From NCBI RefSeq assembly GCF_933775445.1, contig NC_065872.1, forward strand, positions 3,968,001 to 4,032,000: 64,000 nucleotides of DNA, given 5' to 3'. The translations under genes and the position numbers were made by a program. Shown here piece by piece: positions 1 to 12,300 of this stretch. Below the pieces are notes generated by a model. The model did not search any database and was not told the DNA's origin. It saw only the letters and a program-made list of their open reading frames with translations. The stretch is from Argentina anserina. Its lineage: Eukaryota > Streptophyta > Magnoliopsida > Rosales > Rosaceae. Each line of letters opens with the position of its first letter. The stretch's first letter is position 1.

Positions 1-483
1 ATACATAGGAAAGAAGGTCTCTACAGAACACTAAGTCTCTTTGATCACCAAAATACTGCTACAGATCCAGGACGAGGAAATCCTTACTAGAGCACCCTCT
101 CCACCGTGCAATTCTATCTTTAAAAAAAAGCCTCACAGATATTTCTTTCCAAAAAGATAATCATAGAAACCCAACGAATTCATATCTATGAGACATAATC
201 ACTTGACCTAATTAAGGCTAATAACATCAGAAATTGTTCTATATTCAAGTCAATGAGCATGAATTTACAGTAATCAATGTTCTGAGTCTAACCTTTAAGA
301 GAAGAGACTACTATTATCTGTATATAAAACACCAATACCATGAATAGATTCAACTGAATACTTTTGACTACATCACTTCAATAGATGTTAGACCAAGGGA
401 TATGATCTCTAATCCTCGGTAATTGACATGATGAACCAAAAATGTAGAAGCTTTGCAATTTTCACCAAATAGATGGATACATG

Positions 484-1520
484 TTAGCAAGCCCCAACTA
501 AGGCTTCTTTTTCCTGCATGGCTGGTTGTAAATATGATAGAAGCCCTGAAGCAATAAATGAAAACAACCAGATTAGTAACCATATGCAAATGTCTTAGAT
601 AACTATGTCCCTATGAACCTGGAAATTTAGACATTGCTCAGTCTCTGATTACATATTTATGATTTAGTCTCTTTCACTGAAAGACAAGTAAAAAGACAAA
701 AGTAAATACAAGTACAAAAGAACATGCATTCAGGCAAGTTATGATTAATAAGTGAATCCGAACAACTCTCTAAATCATACTTTCTGCTCTCAAACATTAC
801 TACATATAAATTAAATAAAACAAAAAAAATGCTTAGTTATTAACACATAATCATTGGGATACTCACAATTTTTTTTCCAGATTTTAAAATGGAATGGTTG
901 CAGCTCTGACTAATCTATCTTAATAATCACAAAACCATAAAATCAGTTTGTATTATGTATTATACACTCAAATGTGCAACACAATTGAGTATGGCAAGAG
1001 AACAATTTACAAGGAAAGGAAAATCAGCCTGAACAAGCATCGACAAAATGCACACTAAGTCAGTAGCACATACACACATGTATAACTACAGAAGTCTTAC
1101 CTTCATCTTCCCTGTGACAGAAATTGTTGTCTGTAGGGTTGAAATGGTATATTAAGTTAACCATGAAAAACTGGAGTCTGGATTTCAACTATAACATGTG
1201 ACAGACAGATAAGCTTAACTTCAATTTATATGAATTATGGTAGATACGACAATATGAAATGCAATTATTTCTAAATACAAAACATGTATGCGGACAGTGG
1301 ACGTCATTCACTGCTATGTCTATTACACAAAAGCAATTCCTTACACAACAACCAATCAATTGCAAGTTATGTGAAAACAAAAGGGTTCAACCAAATAAAT
1401 AAAATAATCTACAAAAGCAAAACAAGATTGAATCTCTGCAATAGAATTATGTTTTCCTGGAAACATGCATACCAAGCATAGCCCGGGAAACTAAACGTTT
1501 CTTCTCCATCACTATAAAAA
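484..1520 (-). other. Possible 3' exons of an unidentified minus-strand gene
   Basis: I do not recognise a gene here, but three stretches look exon-like on the minus strand. At 545-484 an acceptor-like TTCAG is followed by an open stretch reading LLSYLQPAMQEKEALVGAC and then a TAA stop. At about 1130-1101 a 30-nt segment (TTISVTGKMK) lies between CTACAG and GTAAGA. At about 1520-1482 a 39-nt segment lies between TATAG and GTATGC. Joining them directly does not give one consistent frame, so exons are missing from my model or some of these are chance. The rest of 1-1585 shows nothing I can name. Confidence 0.2.
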
Positions 1521-1585
1521 AATAGTTGGATACACCAGCAGATTGTAGCCAGATTGCAAAAGTACGAGTCGAGCACAAACATATA

Positions 1586-2141
1586 CTCCCTCCAATTTTA
1601 TTTTTTATATAGGTCATTTTAGTTTTTGATTTTTGTTTCAATATATTAGTCGTTTTAGCTTATATTTCCTAGTTTATCCCTGAATCACAATAATGACATG
1701 GATAAAAGAATTTCATCGTGAGAATTTGTATCAATTCTCATGTTATTTGTCTTTCCAACTACTTCTAATTACTACTTCATTAAAGATACTTCACTACCAC
1801 CATCCCTTTTTTCCCTCAAATTGCTGATGCTTCATTCTAAAACTTGAAAGTTTTGATACATAAAAAATTTTGAGTTGAAATTTTTCTCCCGGCAATTTTC
1901 ATTAGATTTGGAGTAGGTTTTTGAATTTCAAGTTGGATTGCTGCAATAATTATAAAGAATGTGAAAGAGTTTGATGAAGTGAAGAGTAGTAAAAAGGCAC
2001 AGGGACAAGAGAAAAGTGATGGGTAGATTAAATGTAATTCAGAGCAATGAAGCCTTCAATATAAGTTAAATAGGTATTATAATTGTTTTCTCAATCTCTG
2101 TGCAAACTCCTAAAACGACATATATAAAAAATCGGAAGGAA
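1586..2141. mobile_element. Tc1/mariner-type (Stowaway-like) MITE
   Basis: The left end reads CTCCCTCCAATTTTA and the right end, read in reverse complement, TTCCTTCCGATTTTTTA. Both arms continue with a matching stretch of about 35 bp that includes RGTCRTTTTAG. Dinucleotide TA flanks both ends (1584-1585 and 2142-2143), as expected for mariner target duplication. Terminal CTCCCTCC is the classic Stowaway/mariner terminal motif in plants. At 556 bp with no coding capacity it is non-autonomous. Confidence 0.72.
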
Positions 2142-2410
2142 TATAACTCATGATCTCATAATTGATAACAATCCTTCTTAAACAGAGGTATGGCTTAACG
2201 CACCAGACTAAAATGTAAAGTAAACAGCTTAAAAGTCTCATTCTATATAAGGACTTGATTAAGGGATCAAGGCGAATTAGCTTCTTTTCAAGAACACACA
2301 AAGTTTAAATCTAAAGACCTTCCAAGCTTCAACTATTGCCAACACCAAAAACGCAAACATGATAGCAATTCAAAATATGGACGAACAAGATAAACCTAGA
2401 AATTCACCCC
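2142..2410. other. Unassigned spacer between two transposons
   Basis: About 270 bp of AT-rich sequence between the mariner-type MITE and the next element. No coding or structural signal seen. Confidence 0.4.
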
Positions 2411-2418
2411 TTAAAAAA

Positions 2419-3549
2419 GGCATAAATGCTGATTTGCACCCCAAACTTGGCTGAAATTGTCAATTTGCACCCCGAACTTGCATTTGAGTCAATTTACCTC
2501 ATAAACTTGGTAAAAATTGCCGATTTACACTCCGAACTTGTATTTGAGTCAATTTACCTCCTAAACTTAATAAAAATTGCCGATTTACACCCCGAACTTG
2601 TATTTGAGTCAATTTACCTCCTAAACTTGGTAAAAATTGCCGATTTGCACCCATCCGTTAAATTTAACTGTTTCTATCCAATTTTGCGTCACATGTCATG
2701 CATTTAAGGGGTAGTATTGTCATTATATATTTATTCATATTGAATAATGAAATAAATTAATAAAATTACTTAAGAGGAACACTTGCTACAATGTTTGTTT
2801 TTTCGAAACATGTTATTGATTTATATATTTATTATTTTATGTGATATGGTATGTTAAAAGATATTAGAAAAAATATAAATAAATAAATATATTGAAAATT
2901 AAAAATAAATGTGTGTTCAGAGAGAATTATGTGTGTCTTAGCCTTATTAGGTTTCCTGTTAGAGATAGATTCGCATATCTGTAATAGATTAGGACTCTGA
3001 ATCCTACGGGATTGTGGTTATGTAATGTCTATATATTGGCCTCATTATCAATCAATAAACGGTTACGTTCTGTTCTATTACGTCGTTATTATTCTCGTTT
3101 TGTTCATCCTCCAACAATGTGTACATATAAAAATATATTTATATACAACACACTATATTTGAATGGGTGAGTATATTGAATATATAATTCAAAGTAGGGT
3201 TAAGTAGGTAGAAAAAAAGATGTAAATAAATAATTTGATTAACAAAATAATCCTCATTTTAAAGAATATTTTTATTTATTTTTAAGAAAAATATAAATAG
3301 AAAATGACAACATTACCCCTCATGTGCATGACATGTGACGTAAAATTGGATAAAAACAGTTAAATTTAACCGATGTGGTGCAAATCGGTAATTTTTACTA
3401 AGTTTAGAAGGTAAATTGACTTAAATACAAGTTCGGGGTGTAAATCGGTAATTTTTACCAAGTTTATGAGGTAAATTGACTTAAATACAAATTCAGTGTG
3501 CAAATTAACAATTTCAACCAAATTTAGGGTGCAAATCGACATTTATGCC
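2419..3549. mobile_element. Foldback element with tandem-repeat terminal inverted repeats
   Basis: The ends are inverted copies: GGCATAAATG then GATTTGCACC on both arms. The left arm (about 2419-2690) contains about four tandem units of roughly 60 bp, each with a core like CCCCGAACTTGTATTTGAGT and CTAAACTTGGTAAAAATT. The right arm (about 3320-3549) carries the same units inverted. An 8-bp direct repeat TTAAAAAA flanks the element (2411-2418 and 3550-3557), which I read as the target duplication. No transposase is present, so it is non-autonomous. Long TIRs made of internal repeats suggest a MULE or foldback type; the superfamily is not proven. A 203-bp solo LTR sits in the middle. Confidence 0.7.
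2914..3116 (+). mobile_element. Solo LTR (203 bp) nested in the foldback element
   Basis: The segment begins TGTTCAGAGAG and ends CCTCCAACA, the TG...CA ends of an LTR. It is bracketed by a perfect 5-bp direct repeat ATGTG (2909-2913 and 3117-3121), the size made by LTR-retrotransposon integrase. It carries a TATA-like run (CTATATATTGG) and AATAAA-like signals in the 3' half. No internal region or second LTR is present, so this is a solo LTR left by LTR-LTR recombination. Short length and termini suit a Copia or TRIM-type element. Confidence 0.8.
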
Positions 3550-3742
3550 TTAAAAAAATTATGTTGAAAGGGGCATCCATCGTCCAAACGATGAGTTGAG
3601 AATAGAACCCAGAACAACAAACAAAACCAAAGCATCTTCATCCGGTCATCCCCTCCAACACCACATACAACTACAAAACATAACCAGAGTCAAATTCCCG
3701 GTCCCCTTTTCTCCCAAGAGCCTATGTACCCGAGCATCATAT

Positions 3743-3950
3743 CCTTGTTTTGATACCATTTGTGACACCCCATACTCAAATATACTCGAAAGTATTTGGT
3801 GTCTTTTGGTGAAATGACGCACACAACAAAATAATAGTCAAACCATCCCAACAATGTCAACACAATTCCGGTAGAATCATTACAGAAAGTAAGAGGTCGC
3901 CATAGAAGAGAACAGAAGAGTGGGAGTAAGGATCATGTTTAATTCATCAA
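3743..3950 (-). mobile_element. LTR-retrotransposon remnant with primer-binding site
   Basis: On the minus strand the sequence reads GGGGTGTCACA then AA then TGGTATCAAAACAAGG. This is an LTR 3' end followed by a primer-binding site resembling the initiator-Met tRNA complement (TGGTATCAGAGC). The LTR boundary is at 3761 and the PBS at 3743-3758. The LTR continues toward higher coordinates, but I cannot find its other end, and no gag or pol is readable on the other side. It is therefore a decayed fragment on the minus strand. Confidence 0.55.
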
Positions 3951-4068
3951 ATCAAGGACATAAATGAACTGGGAATTTAGAAAGGATAATCAGATTGCCG
4001 ACAAAGGATGCGGTAGCTATCGAAGAGGTGTAATTGATGCTAAATTCTTTAGATTTCTCCATCAGATT

Positions 4069-4092
4069 CCCCCCCCCCCCCCCCCCCCCCCC
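4069..4092 (+). repeat. Poly-C homopolymer, 24 bp
   Basis: An uninterrupted run of 24 C residues in AT-rich surroundings. Runs this long are unstable and prone to sequencing error, so the exact length is doubtful. Confidence 0.95.
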
Positions 4093-4346
4093 GTTTTGGG
4101 TGTGCTCAGCTGAGGAGTTCAGGCGCAAAAAGATCATGGGCTTTGATGCTGGTTTTAGTCTTATTGTCTTTGTTATATTTTTCTGTTCTTCTGCCCAGAC
4201 TTTTGTACTTTTTCCGTTTTCTTGTAAGGTTTCTTGTTGAAATCTTGCGGGCAAGTCCCCTTGATCGTGGACTATTGTCCATAAATCGTTGTATTCAGGT
4301 TTTCACTTGAATGAAGTATTGTTGAATAAATAAATAAATAAAAAAG
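4093..4346 (+). mobile_element. Possible LINE 3' end
   Basis: About 250 bp ending in a simple tail of (AAAT)n and poly-A at 4325-4346. Such a tail is typical of plant LINE/RTE 3' ends. The text before the tail is T-rich and non-coding, like a LINE 3' UTR. I could not find a clear target duplication and the 5' boundary abuts the poly-C run, so this is tentative. Confidence 0.33.
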
Positions 4347-6065
4347 CAACCTTCGTTTACGAATCCGAATTGTATAATATCGTAATTTGTCTATTGATCA
4401 TCAACAATGGGGAGCAAGCAACCATTCAGTCCTGCAATATATACATACACAAAACTCATTTAATTTTGCCCTAATCGATATTTTTTATCAGCCCAGCCCT
4501 AATGGATTTCAAATTAAATGACTACACAAATCTCTGATCTTCATTCTTCTCTTTATGAAAATCAAATTAGATTAAAGTAGAACTATGATGAAACTATGAA
4601 AGAAATAGATATGATGAAATTAAGCTATACTACTAGCTAGCATAGATCGGCATAATATATGAATTATTGAGTATGAGATATTAAGATGTATCCTTCATTC
4701 CAAAATCTCCGAATCCATACATTTAGATCTGCCATTATTATATGTTGCACGTTAAACGTGATATGATGCATGATATTGATGTGAGTAGATACAGATAAGT
4801 GACCGACACCTTGAAATATTACTTTCCTCGGATATCGATTGCAAGCTATTATTATTCGTGGGTTCTTCTTTCTTTTAATCTGGAATATGTATCCTGCTAT
4901 AATTGGATAGTGTATTCTGTTTGTCCCTCTCTATTAGATTGGACTATGAAAAACAAGATAAAAATAATAAAGTAAATATTTACCATCATCATTGGTTGGG
5001 CACGTAGGACTCTTAAAATCAAATATTCATCACCCATCATCTATGGCTAAGGAGAAAGAACCCGGAAAGTGATCATACAATCATATGTATGCAGATTGTT
5101 CATATGATGAGAAGGTGCTGCAAATATGATGGGCATCCATATCTCGAAGGATAAAAACAATAGTGGTAGTTTTTCATTAATGAGAAATCTCAATAATCCA
5201 CGCCTCTCCAATCCACTCCACTGTCGTCGGTTTCGCCGAGCAGACAACTACCGTAACTAGTACAGTCATACCTCCTCATCAAGCCTTTCCTAAATCAAAA
5301 TTGGAAGAATCTGATCCAAATATGAGTGATCCCCACCCCAACCCCTTCGAACACAAGCCCTGCAAGCCGCCTCCGACCACGCATCACCGATACCGACCGA
5401 GCTACCCATCACCACAAACTCCCCTAACCTCAAATCTCACGACCAAAACAACTACCGACCACACGTAAGAAACACTGTTAAGGGCAAGGGTCATCACCAG
5501 CATTAGACGTAGTCAGACCAGTGCCGCCGCCACCAAGAAATAGCTCACTCTCTCTCGCTCTCCCGCTTCGAGTGTTGTTTTTTCTAAAACTTTGAAATCA
5601 AGTTGTGTGAAAAACTTACAAATTTTAATTATTTACCTCATAATGTTGTGTAGTCAACAACACATTGACCGTTAAAGGCTTACTTACCAAAAAATGAATA
5701 AAAAATTACTTAGTAGTAATATATCACAGTTGAATTAACTAAAAACTCACTTTTTATATTTTTATATAAATTAAGACATAAGCTAAAGCCCAAAGAATAA
5801 GTAAAACAAAACTAATTAATTAATTAATGTAAAAATATCCAAAATACTCTTATTTTCCTGAAAATTAATAAATGTATCTAATAAATGTTTCTCTTCTCAT
5901 TTTTTAGTTTTTTCCAATAAATTTAACTTTTCCGGCCAAACCACCGGTAATTTGGAGGTGAGCCAATATATAAAGTTGATCCTTATGTCATGGGCTTTCA
6001 TTTAAGTACCATATTAGATATGTTTTGAGAAATTTTGAATTTTTGAATTTTGTTCACCAAAAACC
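4347..6065. other. Intergenic region, nothing recognised
   Basis: AT-rich intergenic DNA. The part near 5280-5570 is less AT-rich and C-rich, but no open frame there matches a family I know. No structural element found. Confidence 0.4.
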
Positions 6066-6205
6066 ACAGTAGTAGTTAGTTTCTTAGTCAACAGTAGCAG
6101 ATGTATTCTAAGTTGACAGTAGCAGTTAGTTTTTAACTCGACAGTAGCAATTAGTTTTTATAGTCGATAGTAGCAGATAACATCTCAATTAATAGTAACA
6201 AATAC
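6066..6205 (+). repeat. Degenerate short tandem repeat
   Basis: Four to five diverged copies of a unit of about 28-32 bp with core AGTAGCAGTTAGTTTTTA and alternating CGACAGTAGCA or TTGACAGTAGCA. It lies just outside the left end of the PIF/Harbinger element. Confidence 0.6.
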
Positions 6206-6730
6206 TATGGGTCAAAGAGGGATAAAAAAGTAAAATATTTTATAACATGTGTCAACTTGCCATCATTTGGTCCTTATTTATTTTATCAAATTAAGCAGTG
6301 AGTTATTTGTAAACTAAATTGTTGTCAGGTATTTTTGAGTAGTTTATTAAAAAAATAATGGATCACTTAATGGCTCATATCGGCTGTGTTTGGTACAGCT
6401 GAGCTTATTAAAAAAGCTGGGTTATGCTGATTTCTGAAAATAAGTGGCTGATAAATAAAGTAGCTGACTGTTTGGTAAACTGGCTTATATAAGTGGCTGT
6501 TAGTGGCAGAAGCCATAATAGAGTGTTTGGTAAACTCAAACTGACTTATGCTTTTAATTTGTCAAATGACTAATTTGGACATGTAAAATAATTTTTGGTC
6601 AATTTTAATTTAAAACAATAAACAAAAAAATGATATATTAATATTGGATAGTTTTAAAATTATCTTAAAAACAATATATTCTTATATTAATAACTTGGTT
6701 TTGATTAGGATCATGTAGATACATAAATAC

Positions 6731-8083
6731 TCAATCACGCGCATCTATTAAACTTTGAGCAATCATATTTCTTAATATATCCATTTCTTGTGCGCCATGA
6801 TGATTTTGTTCTTCTACGTCATCATCATATTCTTCCTCATCTCCACCACCTTCCCTTCCTTCGCCTCGGAAAAAATGTCTATCACGTTGTGCATATCTTC
6901 GGATATAATTATGAAGTGTCATAGTAGCGATGACAATCTTCACTTGCTTCTCAAATGAATATCCTTGCATGTCTTTTAAAATCTTCCATTTTTTTTTCCA
7001 AACTCCAAATGACCTTTCAATAACTCCTCTAAGTGAAGAGTGTGCTTGGTTAAATAGTTCTCTTTTATTTCTTGGTTCTCGCCCACGATATTGTTGGAAG
7101 TGTTGTGGTGGCCCTTTATAAGGACCCAAATACCCAGACATCGTGGAATATCCTGAATCCACAACATAATATTTTCCTACAAAATTATCATGTAATAAAA
7201 TTTAAAAAAATGTCATTTGAAGCATGAATTGAAATGAAAAAAAATGACTAAAATTAAATATATTACCTGGTGGAGGATGAGGAAAGTTCATATTAGGATT
7301 TCGAAGAACCGATTGCAATACTCTTGTATCATGAGCTGATCCTTCCCAACCCGCACATACAAAGATAAATTACATATCAAAATTGCATACCGCCATAACA
7401 TTTTGTGATGGAAATCCTTTCCTATTGATGTATGGAGTTTTTTCGTCATCACATATTGAAGCAGGAATATGCACTCCATCAATAGCCCCAATGCAATCCT
7501 GTAAATAATGTTGTTATTTGACAATTATTATAGATAATTATATTCTCAAATATTTGTAAGTAAACAATAAAATTACCTTAAAATATGGATAATATCTTAT
7601 ATCCCTCATTATCTCCGGCGCAACTCCATTGAACTCAGGATCTTCTGGTTTAATTAACTTTTTGCTTAGCTCACACACTAGATCAAGTGCTTCACTAATA
7701 TATCTACACACGGTTTCACTGGAATGCTGAAATCGTTCTCCTACCGATCTAATTCCACATTCTTGTCCTAACAAATACAATAACATTCCCACGACCTCCA
7801 TATGACTAGTTCTATTTGAACCTAACAACTCTTTGTTTATAACTTCCAAATCAGTACATAAGCGATAAAATACATTTTTTTGCATTCTAAAAGCATTATA
7901 ACACCGAGTTTCATTCCCACCTAAAACTTCCATTATCCACCTATAACCTGTTTGTTCAGATGTCATGCAAGGAGTTTTGTGAACATACTTCTCATAATAA
8001 TGTTGAATCAGCAGAGCATTAAGTTGTACAGCTCGCAAGAATATCTCTTCGTCAACTTCATCATCATGACCTGAATTGTTCAT
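6731..8083 (-). pseudogene. PIF/Harbinger transposase (HARBI1-like, DDE_Tnp_4), one nonsense codon
   Basis: Three exons join in frame: 8083-7577, 7498-7267 and 7176-6731, all with GT-AG introns, about 395 codons. Exon 1 is the N-terminal helix-turn-helix region. Exon 2 has the first catalytic Asp in GAIDGVHIP and the Asp in GSAHDTRVL. Exon 3 has VVDSGYSTM and the catalytic Glu in VIERSFGVWK. In family members this nuclease cuts and joins transposon DNA together with the Myb-like partner. A TAA stop at 7372-7370 (codon 212) follows NFDM, where relatives have a basic or polar residue; reading resumes in frame with FIFVCAGWEG. Everything else looks functional, so the lesion appears young, or it is a sequencing error. 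Confidence 0.88.
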
Positions 8084-8338
8084 AATTCAATGACAAAACC
8101 TGCAAATTTTAAGGGCTAAACATGTAAATCATATAAATGAAAAATATTCATATAATTTAATGATCAACAGTTTAATAAAGATACAAAAATATAATAAAAC
8201 TCAGATACATATATATAAAGGGTGTCAACATGATGAAATATAGAAGATAAAATATAGTTTCATGGTCTTAAGTAACATTCAAACTTGGGGTATGATATGA
8301 AAATACGAAACCAATTATCTCTCATAAATAACATAAGC

Positions 8339-9317
8339 TCATTTCTCGGTCATCTCAAACTTCAACCATTCTAACTTCATGCTAGGATCATCCATAGTGC
8401 AATACATCTCTCTCTTTTCTGGACTCAAAAATAGTCGAGTAGCAAAGAACCACAACCTAGTGCCTTGCTCAGCTCCAGGCAATGCAGTGACATCTTTCAT
8501 TACTTCGACAATACTAGTGCGGGCATTATGGACTGCTGAAGATGCAGTACTTCTACTTTCAATTGCTGAACACATTCTACCAATTTCTTTGGCCAACTGA
8601 GCAACACCTCCAACCTTATCCTTCTTTGCAGGAAGTTTTCCCTTATCTTTCATAGCTCTCTCACTTCTTCTCCTCTTAGGCAAAGTGTTAGTGGATACAT
8701 CTCTCTCATCAGAGTCACCACTACCTTCACAGTGGATATCATTATCACCTTCCTCTGGACTATCTGGGATAGGAAGTGTAGAAGATGGTGCCCATGCATG
8801 TTTTCCAGTGGCTGTAGTACCTAAGAACAGCTGATCCAACTTAGCTTCAAACTCAGGTGATATTCCCTTTTTTCTAAACCTTGCATATTCCTTTGTAATC
8901 TACATAAAAACAATATCATTTATCATAAGATGTTTGAAAAACAGTCCATTGTAAAATATATTTATCAATAAATAAATAGAAAGAAACTGATTCACATACC
9001 CCAATTTGTTCACGCCAAAACTCCTCATCCGCATCAATAGTGTTGAGGATGGGATTCCACCCAAGACCGGTCTTTACACTCTTCAATGTTTTCCATAATT
9101 TCCAGTCACCTTTAAGGGAATCCCACTTATTTTTAAGTTGTTTTCTAGTATAATCTTTTCCGGTTTGTTCAACAAAACATTTGACAATAGTGTTCCATCC
9201 ATTTGAACTAAAGTGAGAACCTGGGTTTGAATTTTTATGCACCTCCTTGATACATAGGTCAACAAAAACTTCAACTAAATTCTCATTCCAACTAGCTTGT
9301 TCTTTGGAATTTGCCAT
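8339..9317 (-). CDS. PIF/Harbinger ORF2, Myb/SANT-like DNA-binding protein
   Basis: Two exons, 9317-9000 and 8899-8339, joined in phase 0 by a GT-AG intron, give about 292 residues with an ATG start and TGA stop. Residues 1-95 form a Myb/SANT-like domain (Myb_DNA-bind_3 type) with spaced tryptophans in ASWNENLVEVF, SNGWNTIV, NKWDSLKGDW and GLGWNP. The C-terminal half has an acidic, Ser-rich stretch and a basic PKRRRSERAMK segment that could be a nuclear localisation signal. In PIF/Harbinger elements this protein binds the ends and helps the transposase into the nucleus. It lies directly upstream of the transposase on the same strand. The frame is intact, unlike the transposase. Confidence 0.85.
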
Positions 9318-12300
9318 CTATCACATATACGTAATGAAAACACACAATCAAGTACATAACTATACAAGAACCATGCACATGTCACCAAATACATAAGTTA
9401 ACATGATATTCAAGTATATAGTTCATGAGTTGTTAAGGTTTGAATTTGAGAAGCATACTTGGGAACACTACTGATTTGCTTTTATTGTAGCTCTCTCCTT
9501 AAAAATTCTTTGTATCCAAGTCCTTGAGTTTTTCCCTATAAATTGAACAATGTGAAAGAGTTATACTTGTTAAAGTTGTGATATGATTAACTTACGGTGC
9601 AATTATATTGATTAAGATTTCATTTTATCATTTGCTTGACTGCATTCACTGTGTACAACTTGGGTTTGTACACTAACAAGGTACCTTGACAGAATATAGA
9701 TTGATGGAAACTTAGAGAAATATATCTAAACTAGCCAGTACCCACATAAAGCAATTATGTTTCAGAATTTCTAGTACCCAAACTCTAGGAAAAACAGAGA
9801 AACAAGCACAAAGGAAGAACAATGTATATAAGATAAGAATCACATGAATTCAACATCCAAAAGTACCCCCACTATACAAGTAACTACCAGTTTCACTGAA
9901 AAAATGTTACAAACACCCTTCCTTACTCAGCTCATTAAGCAGCAAGACTGTACACTACAACGATACTGCTTATTGCAAACACCCCCGAGCTGCATAAAGA
10001 AATTAGAAAAACGAATGCCCAACACCCCAACCAAAGCTCTTCTCCTTCTCCAGTTCTGTTATTATTATTGATTTTAGGAATTTTTTGTTAGTTTTTGTGT
10101 TGTTTATTTATTTGTATTTCCCCCCTTTGTTACAGGTAGTTGCTCCATGTAATTTAGGTATGAAAAATGCAATGATGTTGAATTTGTATTTGGGTTTCAT
10201 TTTTTATTTTGCTTAGTGGAGATTTTACAATAGAATATATATTCAAATGTACATCATCATTCTGATTGAAGCTTGGTACAATTATCAGTACATAAGAATC
10301 ATAATTTTAGTTCACATCCTATTAATAGTTAAGCACTTGAATGTGTTTTGGTTTTCCAGGTCCTCTACATATTTGATTACTTAGGCAAATTGGATTGGGA
10401 CTGTTGTGTAAGTCTATTTAAACCAATTTTTAAGCCTTTTAATAAATTTGTTTGATGACAGGCAACTTGTTAAATTCATTCGACTTGATTTAGATGCATA
10501 TCAAGTGGTCAAATTATAATGAGTAAACTTATGGGAGCAGATTCCTAGCTAGCTTGCCTGCCAATGATTTCAAATTTAGGACATATTTTAGTTTGGTAGT
10601 AGATTAGTTCAAAAATGTAGCAAGAAGTCTAGAACTATTACTGCCTCCAAGTGTTATGTTATGATCAATGATAGGTTGTGGGATAGTTCTTAGTCCTTCA
10701 TGCTCATGTACCTCACTTTGTAATATCTACTTTAGTGATACTAAGTTGATTTCGTAAAATCCATATTCTTTAAGCTATATATGTTTCATTAACTTTCAAG
10801 CTCCTGGATGATTTTAGAACCTGCTTGCACAATGACTTACAAATGAAAAACAGGTAAGGAAGTATGCATGAGTTTTGTTGTGTGTTTCTTGGAGAAAGTA
10901 TGGATTGTACTGGAGAAAGTCAAGAAACTCATGGTTACAGTGAGTTTTGAATTGAACACTGTGAGTTGGAATACAAACTCTTTTGTTTTGTTACTTATAA
11001 CATTTCAGTTTTAATTATTCTTCTTAGGTGGAATTATCTACTAATTGGTTTCAATTTGTAGTTTCAATGGCTATGATAAGTACAACAAACCAATGTGGAC
11101 AACTACGACATTTGATATCATGATATGGTCAATCAATTTAGCATTGTAATCTAATTGATGAAATTATTTTTCTCGTATAATTTCTCTTTGTTCATTTAAT
11201 CTGGTATAATATGCAATTCACTTGGCTCTTGTCATCAAGATTCAAGAGCATGTCAAGCTATTTAATTGCTAGCAACTGAGGCATATAAACAAAAAAAAAA
11301 CAAAACTAAAGTAGAATCTGGTATAACAATTTAACAATCCATACACAAACATAAAAATATAAACATAAACCCTCATTGAAAATTACTAACTGGTCTCTAC
11401 CATGTAAGAGATTTGACTGTCCTTAAAGCACATGAATCAAGATTCCATGAAACCAAATGCATGATTTCTAAATATGCATCAACAAACACCCATAAATTCA
11501 TAGACGTCCAAACTTACAACCTGTCTACTTCATTCCACATAGTTTATTCATGTCTGGTTTCACTTACAAGTTGCTTTAAGATTTGGAAATCCAAACATAA
11601 ATTTCCAAATAAGACTAACATATTGTAGAACTTTGAGGAATGTTACAAGGGTCCAACAACTATTAGGTAACCAATCTATATAAAAAAGCTAACAAAGTTT
11701 ACTTCATAATGCCAAATCCATACACAGCTCGTAATCAATCTATTATAACATTTCAATAAAAAGGTTTCACTATACAGTAGCTAGTTGCAGGGACAGAGCC
11801 AGACCTTAGAATGAGACTGGGCTAGCTAAATGTTCATTTGATTAAAATGCTAAAATGAGTTTAGTTTTGCAAAACCAAAAATCAATTCATACAATACAAG
11901 TATATATAATAAAACATATTCACGTTAAATGTGTAGAACACATTAAATTTTGATGCAATCTGAATTAGGAAAGTGCAATTACAGTGAAGAAAACTGAATA
12001 ATATTTAGGAAAAACATGAATTGAACAATTATCAAGAAGCTAACTATGTTTGACACAGATACACGACTGGGCTAACATTCTTCCCTCTCACTAATTAGGA
12101 TAATTAAGCCTTGGTGATTCAAAGATATAGAAAACTTTGTCTGGGCTACAACCCAGTGATAGGTGTACTATCCTTCATCACTGGCTAGTTGAGAACTTGA
12201 AAGCAAAAGAAGAAGAGAGACCAGATCAAGAAATATCAAGAGAGATTCGGTTAAATTGCTGAACAAATTTCATCATAAACATATATAGCACTCACATGCC

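Noticed and set aside
2426..2707. Open frame with repeated ADLHPELVFESIYLLNL peptide
   Set aside because: It is a translation of the ~60-bp tandem units of a transposon arm, not a protein.
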